A stretch of 37,414 bases of DNA from an uncultured Anaerovibrio sp. (GTDB lineage: Bacteria > Bacillota > Negativicutes > Selenomonadales > Selenomonadaceae). Location of the stretch: NCBI GenBank assembly GCA_934196075.1, contig CAKPVW010000015.1, positions 1-37,414 of the forward strand, given 5' to 3'. Below, piece after piece: positions 32,968-37,414 of the stretch (positions are counted from its first letter, which is position 1; each line of letters starts with the position of its first letter). The translations under genes and the position numbers were made by a program. The notes below the pieces were generated by a model. It searched no databases and was not told where the DNA came from. It saw nothing but the letters and a program-made list of their open reading frames with translations.

Positions 32968-33897
32968 TCAGCCCATAGTCAAGGCCATAATAGCCTTCTG
33001 GGTGTGGAGACGATTCTCTGCCTCGTCAAAAATAACATCAGCATAGGCCTCCAAAACATCATCAGTAATTTCCTCGCCTCTATAAGCTGGGAGACAGTGC
33101 ATCACAATAACCCGCTTGTCAGCCACCTTCAAAAGCTCCTCATTAACCTGATAATCCTTGAAAATCTTCTTGCGCTCATCGTGCTCAGCCTCCTGACCCA
33201 TGCTGGCCCAAGTATCAGTAACCACGATATCAGCATCCTTGGCCGCCTCAAATGGATCATTTACCAGCTGGATTTTTGCTCCTGTTTCCTTGGCATCCTC
33301 ACAGGCATTTTTATAAACCTGCATATCAGGCTCAAAGCCCTTTGGATTAGCGGAAACGAAGTCAATGCCAGCCTTGGCACAGCCATACATATAGGAGTTG
33401 GTCATATTATTGCCATCACCTACATAGGCCATCTTCAGCCCCTTCATATTCTTGCCCTTGTGCTCCTGAATGGTCAGAAGATCTGTCAACACCTGGCAAG
33501 GATGCAAAAGGTCAGTCAGAGCATTGATAACAGGAATATCAGACCACTGAGCCAGCTCCTCCACTCTCTCATGGCCATAAGTACGAATCATAATGCCATC
33601 CAAATAGCGGGACATTACTCTAGCGGTGTCCTTGATAGGCTCGCCGCGGCCCAGCTGCAAATCCCGATTGGACAGGAACAAAGCTTGCCCTCCCAGCTGA
33701 TACATACCTGTTTCAAAGGAAAGACGAGTACGAGTAGAGGACTTCTCAAAAATCATCCCCAAAGTCTTGCCCTTCAGGATATGATGCTCAATACCAGCCT
33801 TCTGCTTGGCCTTAAGCTCATGGCCCAACGCCAGGATTTCATTAACCTCATCCACAGACAAATCGTGGATGGAAAGCATATCCTTGCCTTTTAACAT
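32968..33897 (-). CDS. argF: Ornithine carbamoyltransferase
   Basis: Makes citrulline from ornithine and carbamoyl phosphate. FEKSSTRTRLSFE carries the carbamoyl-phosphate loop STRT (54-57). DLLHPCQ (HPxQ), DTWASMGQE (ornithine loop) and VMHCLPAYRG with the catalytic Cys are all intact. The 309-residue length is typical of the biosynthetic enzyme. GGAGG precedes the ATG. First gene of argF-argG-argH under its own promoter. Confidence 0.96.
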   Translation of the reverse strand: MLKGKDMLSIHDLSVDEVNEILALGHELKAKQKAGIEHHILKGKTLGMIFEKSSTRTRLSFETGMYQLGGQALFLSNRDLQLGRGEPIKDTARVMSRYLDGIMIRTYGHERVEELAQWSDIPVINALTDLLHPCQVLTDLLTIQEHKGKNMKGLKMAYVGDGNNMTNSYMYGCAKAGIDFVSANPKGFEPDMQVYKNACEDAKETGAKIQLVNDPFEAAKDADIVVTDTWASMGQEAEHDERKKIFKDYQVNEELLKVADKRVIVMHCLPAYRGEEITDDVLEAYADVIFDEAENRLHTQKAIMALTMG

Positions 33898-33960
33898 CTC
33901 AAAACCTCCAATTTGTATACCTCATAGCAATAGTACACTAATATGGTAAATATGCCTGAT

Positions 33961-34031
33961 AACCCCTGTCTAAATACAGGGGCTGCAGGGCACTTACGAT
34001 AAATTATACTACATTCGTGTGATATTGTGAA
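33961..34031 (-). promoter_or_regulatory. Promoter and leader hairpin of argFGH
   Basis: Minus-strand TTCACA (34026-34031), 17-bp spacer, perfect TATAAT (34003-34008). The early transcript carries a 9-bp hairpin, AGCCCCTGT/ACAGGGGTT (33961-33984), with no clear T run. A 14-bp palindrome, ATATATTAATATAT (34054-34067), lies about 25 bp upstream of the -35 box and could bind a regulator such as ArgR, though it is not a good ARG-box match. Confidence 0.7.
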
Positions 34032-34090
34032 CATTTATCAGTAAAGGTATACAATATATTAATATATCTCATTCAAAAGCTAAATGCACC

Positions 34091-35290
34091 TTATGCATAA
34101 GCAGGCAATACAGCCTCCAAGGCATCGCATACCTCATCAATATGCTCCTTGGTAACAATCAAAGGTGGCACAAATCGCAGTACATTGCCAGCAGTGCAGT
34201 TAATAATAGCTCCCTTGCCCAGACAGTCATTGACGATATCCCGACCAGGCTTGGTTAGCTCCATGCCCAGAATCAGGCCCATGCCCCGCACCTCTTTAAT
34301 CAGCGCAGGATATTTGGCCTGCATAGCCTCTAGACGGGATTTCATATAATCGCCCATCTCCACTACATGCTGTAAGAAGCTAGGCTCTCCCACAATATCC
34401 AGTACCACATTGGCTGCAGCACAAGCCAGCGGATTGCCGCCAAAGGTAGAGCCGTGATCCCCTGCATGGAAGGCTGCTGCCACCTTGTCAGCAGCAATAA
34501 AGGCGCCGATAGGTACACCGCCAGCCAAGCCCTTGGCCAAGGTTACCACATCAGGCTTAATACCAAAGTTTTCATAAGCAAAGAATTTGCCGCTTCTGCC
34601 CATGCCGCTCTGAATTTCGTCAAAAATCAAAACTGCGTTGTATTTGTCACAAAGCTGACGTACCTTCTGCATATATGCCACATCAGGCACATGGACACCG
34701 CCCTCACCCTGAATAGGCTCCAGCATAACAGCAGCAGTCTTGTCACTCATAAGCTTTTCCAAAGCCTCAATATCATTATAAGGCACATAATCAAAGCCAG
34801 CAGGCAATGGCCCAAAGCCCTCGTGATATTTTGGCTGACCGGTAGCAGTCAAGGTAGCAATGGTACGACCGTGGAAGCTATGAATAGCAGAGATAATCTG
34901 AGATTTGTCCCCATCAATGCTATGAGCATATTTACGAGCAATCTTAATAGCTCCTTCATTGGCCTCCGCACCGGAATTGCCAAAAAATACCTTGCCCAAA
35001 CCGCTAAGCTTTACCAATTTCTCGGCTGCATCTGCCTGCACCTGAGTATAGTACAGATTGGAGCAATGAATCATTTTACCCGCCTGGTCTGCCACAGCCT
35101 TAACCAGATCCTTGTGATTATGCCCCAGCACATTTACCGCAATGCCCCCAAGGAAATCAATATATTTATTGCCCTGAGTATCATATACATATACACCATC
35201 ACCATGATCCAGCACTATCTTGTAGCGGGCAAACACTGGCAAATAATCCTGGGCGTCCTTGGCATATATCTGTTCATCAGTTAACTGCAT
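34091..35290 (-). CDS. argD: Acetylornithine aminotransferase
   Basis: A class III PLP aminotransferase that makes N-acetylornithine from the semialdehyde. GIAVNVLGHNH, FFGNSGAEANEGAIKIAR, SFHGRT, EPIQGEGGVHVP and LIFDEIQSGMGRSG precede VTLAKGLAGGVPIGA with the Schiff-base lysine (Lys255 counted from the earlier ATG). The ATG at 35290 has AAGGAG at the right distance (8 nt); the one at 35296 is only 2 nt from it. Last gene of argJ-argB-argD. Confidence 0.95.
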   Translation of the reverse strand: MQLTDEQIYAKDAQDYLPVFARYKIVLDHGDGVYVYDTQGNKYIDFLGGIAVNVLGHNHKDLVKAVADQAGKMIHCSNLYYTQVQADAAEKLVKLSGLGKVFFGNSGAEANEGAIKIARKYAHSIDGDKSQIISAIHSFHGRTIATLTATGQPKYHEGFGPLPAGFDYVPYNDIEALEKLMSDKTAAVMLEPIQGEGGVHVPDVAYMQKVRQLCDKYNAVLIFDEIQSGMGRSGKFFAYENFGIKPDVVTLAKGLAGGVPIGAFIAADKVAAAFHAGDHGSTFGGNPLACAAANVVLDIVGEPSFLQHVVEMGDYMKSRLEAMQAKYPALIKEVRGMGLILGMELTKPGRDIVNDCLGKGAIINCTAGNVLRFVPPLIVTKEHIDEVCDALEAVLPAYA

Positions 35291-35302
35291 ATCCATATCT
35301 CC

Positions 35303-36199
35303 TTATTTTACCACCTGGGTACCAATACCACTATTGGTCAACAGCTCCAAAATAATGGAATGAGGCTGACGGCCATCAATAATATGCACCTTGTTGGTAC
35401 CACATTCAATAGATTTCAAGCAGGCTTCAATCTTCGGAATCATACCGCCGGAAATAATGCCCTCCTTGATATACTCTCTCGCCTCAGCCACAGTCAGGGA
35501 GGAAATAAAGCTATCCTTGTCGTTAAAATCCTTGTATACTCCCTCAATATCCGTCAGCAGCAAAAGCTTCTCTGCATGAAGGGCACCAGCAATTTCCGCT
35601 GCCACATAATCAGCATTGATATTGTAGCTTTCCCCATCCTCGCCAACGCCAATAGGAGCTACTACAGGAATATAGCCATTGTCCAGCAAATCCTGCAAAA
35701 TCTTGGTATCTACAGATTCTACCTGACCCACATAGCCAATATCCACCTTTTCCGTATTGCCTGCATCATCATAAACCGTAGCCATTTTCTTGCTGGCCTT
35801 AATAAGCCCTGCGTCCTTGCCGCTAAGACCTACAGCCCTTACACCACGGCAGTTCAGCATATTGACAATATCGGAATTAACCTTGCCATCCAGCACCATT
35901 TCCGCAATCTCCACGGTTTCCTCATCGGTTACTCTGAGGCCGCTGACAAAATCAGACTGCTTGCCAACTTTTTTCAAAAAGGAGGTAATATCTGGACCGC
36001 CGCCATGAACGATAACCGGACGAATGCCTACATATTTCAGCAGGCTTACATCCTCCATAACCTTCTGCTTCAAATCCTCATTAATCATGGCATTGCCACC
36101 GTATTTAACTACGATGGTTTTGCCGTAAAATTCCTGAATATAAGGCAAAGCCTCAATCAGAGTACCCGCCTTTTTTTCTGCATGCTTCATAATTGCCAT
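35303..36199 (-). CDS. argB: Acetylglutamate kinase
   Basis: Phosphorylates N-acetylglutamate. The amino-acid-kinase fold is seen in TIVVKYGGNAMI (ATP loop), VIVHGGGPDI with the glycine-rich loop, VGLSGKDAGLI, YNINADYVAAEIAGAL and LLLLTDIEGVY, then GGMIPKIEACLKSI. The 298-residue length and N-terminal helix (MAIMKHAEKKAGTLIEALPYI) fit the hexameric, arginine-inhibited class. GGGGTG precedes the ATG. Confidence 0.97.
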   Translation of the reverse strand: MAIMKHAEKKAGTLIEALPYIQEFYGKTIVVKYGGNAMINEDLKQKVMEDVSLLKYVGIRPVIVHGGGPDITSFLKKVGKQSDFVSGLRVTDEETVEIAEMVLDGKVNSDIVNMLNCRGVRAVGLSGKDAGLIKASKKMATVYDDAGNTEKVDIGYVGQVESVDTKILQDLLDNGYIPVVAPIGVGEDGESYNINADYVAAEIAGALHAEKLLLLTDIEGVYKDFNDKDSFISSLTVAEAREYIKEGIISGGMIPKIEACLKSIECGTNKVHIIDGRQPHSIILELLTNSGIGTQVVK

Positions 36200-36232
36200 A
36201 TTTACACCCCGGTTTCAACCAGTCAGTGGCTA

Positions 36233-37414
36233 TCAGGTATGATATTCACCGTTAATCTTCACATACTCATAGGAGAAATCACAGCTCCAAACAGTAGCCT
36301 CAGCCTCTCCCAGGCCCATTTCTATATCAATAACAATATCGTGCTCCGCCATAATATCACGGATAACATTCTCGTCAAAATCAGCACCCAGGCCATTGGC
36401 ATAAACAGGCACACCGCCAAATTTAATAACGGTCTTTTCTGGTACCATAGGAATGCCGGCATAGCCTACAGCACAGATTACCCGGCCCCAATTTGGATCC
36501 TCACCAAAGAAGGCGGTCTTAACCAATGGAGACTTAGCCACACTCATAGCTACAGTCTTGGCATCGGCAAAGGTCTTGGTACCATGCACATTAATGGTCA
36601 GGAACTTGGTAGCACCCTCACCATCAGCGGCAATACGCTTGGACAGCTCACGGCACATATTGCTCAATACCTCATAGAACTTATCATACTCAGGAGTATC
36701 AGCCTGAATCTCCGCCATGCCAGATTCGCCGTTAGCCAGTACCAGTACAGTATCATTGGTACTCATATCTCCATCTACAGAAATCATGTTAAAGGTAACC
36801 TCTACGATTTCAGACAAAGCCTTCTGCATCAGCTGGCTGGAAATATTAGCATCAGTGGTAATGTAGCAAAGCATGGTAGCCATATTAGGCTGAATCATGC
36901 CAGAGCCCTTGGCAATAGCACCAAAGCGGACAGCCTTGCCACCGATCTCCACCTCAGTAGAGCAAGCCTTGGAATAGGTATCAGTAGTAATAATAGCATT
37001 ACCAGCGTTCTTGCTGCCATCCTCAGACAGCTCTGCAGCAGCGGCCTTGATACCAGCAGCCAGCTTGTCCATAGGCAGGTTGACACCAATAATACCAGTA
37101 GATCCTACCAGCACATCATCAGCCTTACAGCCTAGCTCCTCAGCAGCCAGGGCAGCCATCTTGTGGGCATTAGCCAGTCCTACCTCACCGGTGCAGGCAT
37201 TGGCACAGCCAGCATTAGCTACAATAGCATGAGCACTGCCGCTCTTTACCACCTCACGGGAAACAATAACAGGAGCTGCTGCCACTGCATTCTGAGTAAA
37301 TACGCCAGCCACGGAAGCCTCCTTCTCTGTATAAATCATTGCCAAATCAAGATTGCCGCTTTTCTTGATGCCAGCCTTGACACCAGCAGCCTTGAAGCCA
37401 CGAGCAAAGGTAAC
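36233..37414 (-). CDS. argJ: Glutamate N-acetyltransferase/amino-acid acetyltransferase ArgJ (5' end cut off)
   Basis: Transfers the acetyl group from acetylornithine to glutamate; bifunctional forms also use acetyl-CoA. The frame is open to the right edge of the window (VTFARGFKAAGVKAGIKKSG...), so the first few codons are missing. Self-cleavage occurs before the Thr of NMATMLCYITTD, which is intact. VGSTGIIGVNLPM, SVDGDMSTNDT, GEGATKFL and GEDPNWGRV are all present. argB follows after 33 nt. A cyclic pathway needs little acetylglutamate synthase, which bears on the role of the GNAT gene at 10863. Confidence 0.96.
   Translation of the reverse strand, partial: VTFARGFKAAGVKAGIKKSGNLDLAMIYTEKEASVAGVFTQNAVAAAPVIVSREVVKSGSAHAIVANAGCANACTGEVGLANAHKMAALAAEELGCKADDVLVGSTGIIGVNLPMDKLAAGIKAAAAELSEDGSKNAGNAIITTDTYSKACSTEVEIGGKAVRFGAIAKGSGMIQPNMATMLCYITTDANISSQLMQKALSEIVEVTFNMISVDGDMSTNDTVLVLANGESGMAEIQADTPEYDKFYEVLSNMCRELSKRIAADGEGATKFLTINVHGTKTFADAKTVAMSVAKSPLVKTAFFGEDPNWGRVICAVGYAGIPMVPEKTVIKFGGVPVYANGLGADFDENVIRDIMAEHDIVIDIEMGLGEAEATVWSCDFSYEYVKINGEYHT

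Noticed and set aside
34054..34067. ATATATTAATATAT as a definite ArgR box
   Set aside because: It is a perfect palindrome but lacks the TGAAT/ATTCA core of known ARG boxes; kept only as a weak candidate.
35360..37135. A 591-codon open frame on the plus strand, and others of about 400 codons at 30506-31750 and 31647-32858
   Set aside because: They lie antisense to argJ/argB, argH and argG, which carry clear family motifs. Their translations are low-complexity shadows rich in His/Ile/Asn/Gln, with no recognisable domain.
1..37414. CRISPR arrays, tRNA or rRNA genes, prophage, intact insertion sequences
   Set aside because: No repeat-spacer pattern, RNA gene signature, integrase or transposase was seen on reading both strands.

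Overview
The window is chromosomal DNA of a bacterium that looks like a Gram-negative-type (diderm) Firmicute of the Negativicutes (Selenomonas/Anaerovibrio-like). The reasons are a mix of Firmicute signatures (a T-box leader, strong GGAGG ribosome sites, an RqcH/NFACT protein, a TagA-type GT26) with diderm signatures (a phosphoethanolamine-transferase-like gene, phosphatidylserine synthase plus decarboxylase, and an ArnF/GT-C style glycosylation operon). The genus is an inference. No rRNA, tRNA, CRISPR array, intact insertion sequence or prophage was seen.

Layout. 1-5035 (minus strand): a membrane-lipid, envelope and queuosine block reading tagA, psd, pssA, a GT2 glycosyltransferase, queD, queE and the start of a phosphoethanolamine transferase. 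5229-6983 (plus): the RqcH/NFACT ribosome-rescue protein. 7014-8249: a PAS-GGDEF protein. 8599-10850: the aroF-tyrA operon, with a consensus promoter and a T-box leader that reads as tyrosine-specific. 10863-13906: a short-form N-acetylglutamate-synthase-like GNAT, nth, a DUF711 protein and its ACT-domain partner. 14013-17662: a soluble hybrid histidine kinase and an SseB-like/macro/Sel1 fusion protein.

17898-24471 is visibly more AT-rich than its surroundings. It is a tightly packed seven-gene operon: FAD oxidoreductase, membrane GT2, atypical SDR, GT-C membrane glycosyltransferase, TIM-barrel sugar isomerase, second GT2 and a small EamA/ArnF-type flippase. It is preceded by a consensus promoter, a 10-bp inverted repeat and a divergent XRE regulator. 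It reads as an acquired lipid-carrier glycosylation system and is the best candidate here for an undescribed system.

25096-27934 holds a terminator, a previously unlisted 58-codon basic ORF, and two PLP genes of methionine/cysteine metabolism. 27946-30161 carries lepB, rplS, a 44-codon cysteine-rich small ORF and an EamA transporter. 30257-37414 is the arginine pathway in two blocks, argJ-argB-argD and argF-argG-argH, with a separate promoter in front of argF.

Two 42-nt sequences (12092-12133 and 25041-25082, opposite orientations) are clearly related to each other and look like solo ends of a mobile element. Three small ORFs below the usual length cut-off (29101-29235, 25142-25318, 26630-26692) were found by reading the gaps. 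All statements come from reading the sequence; no database or folding program was run.
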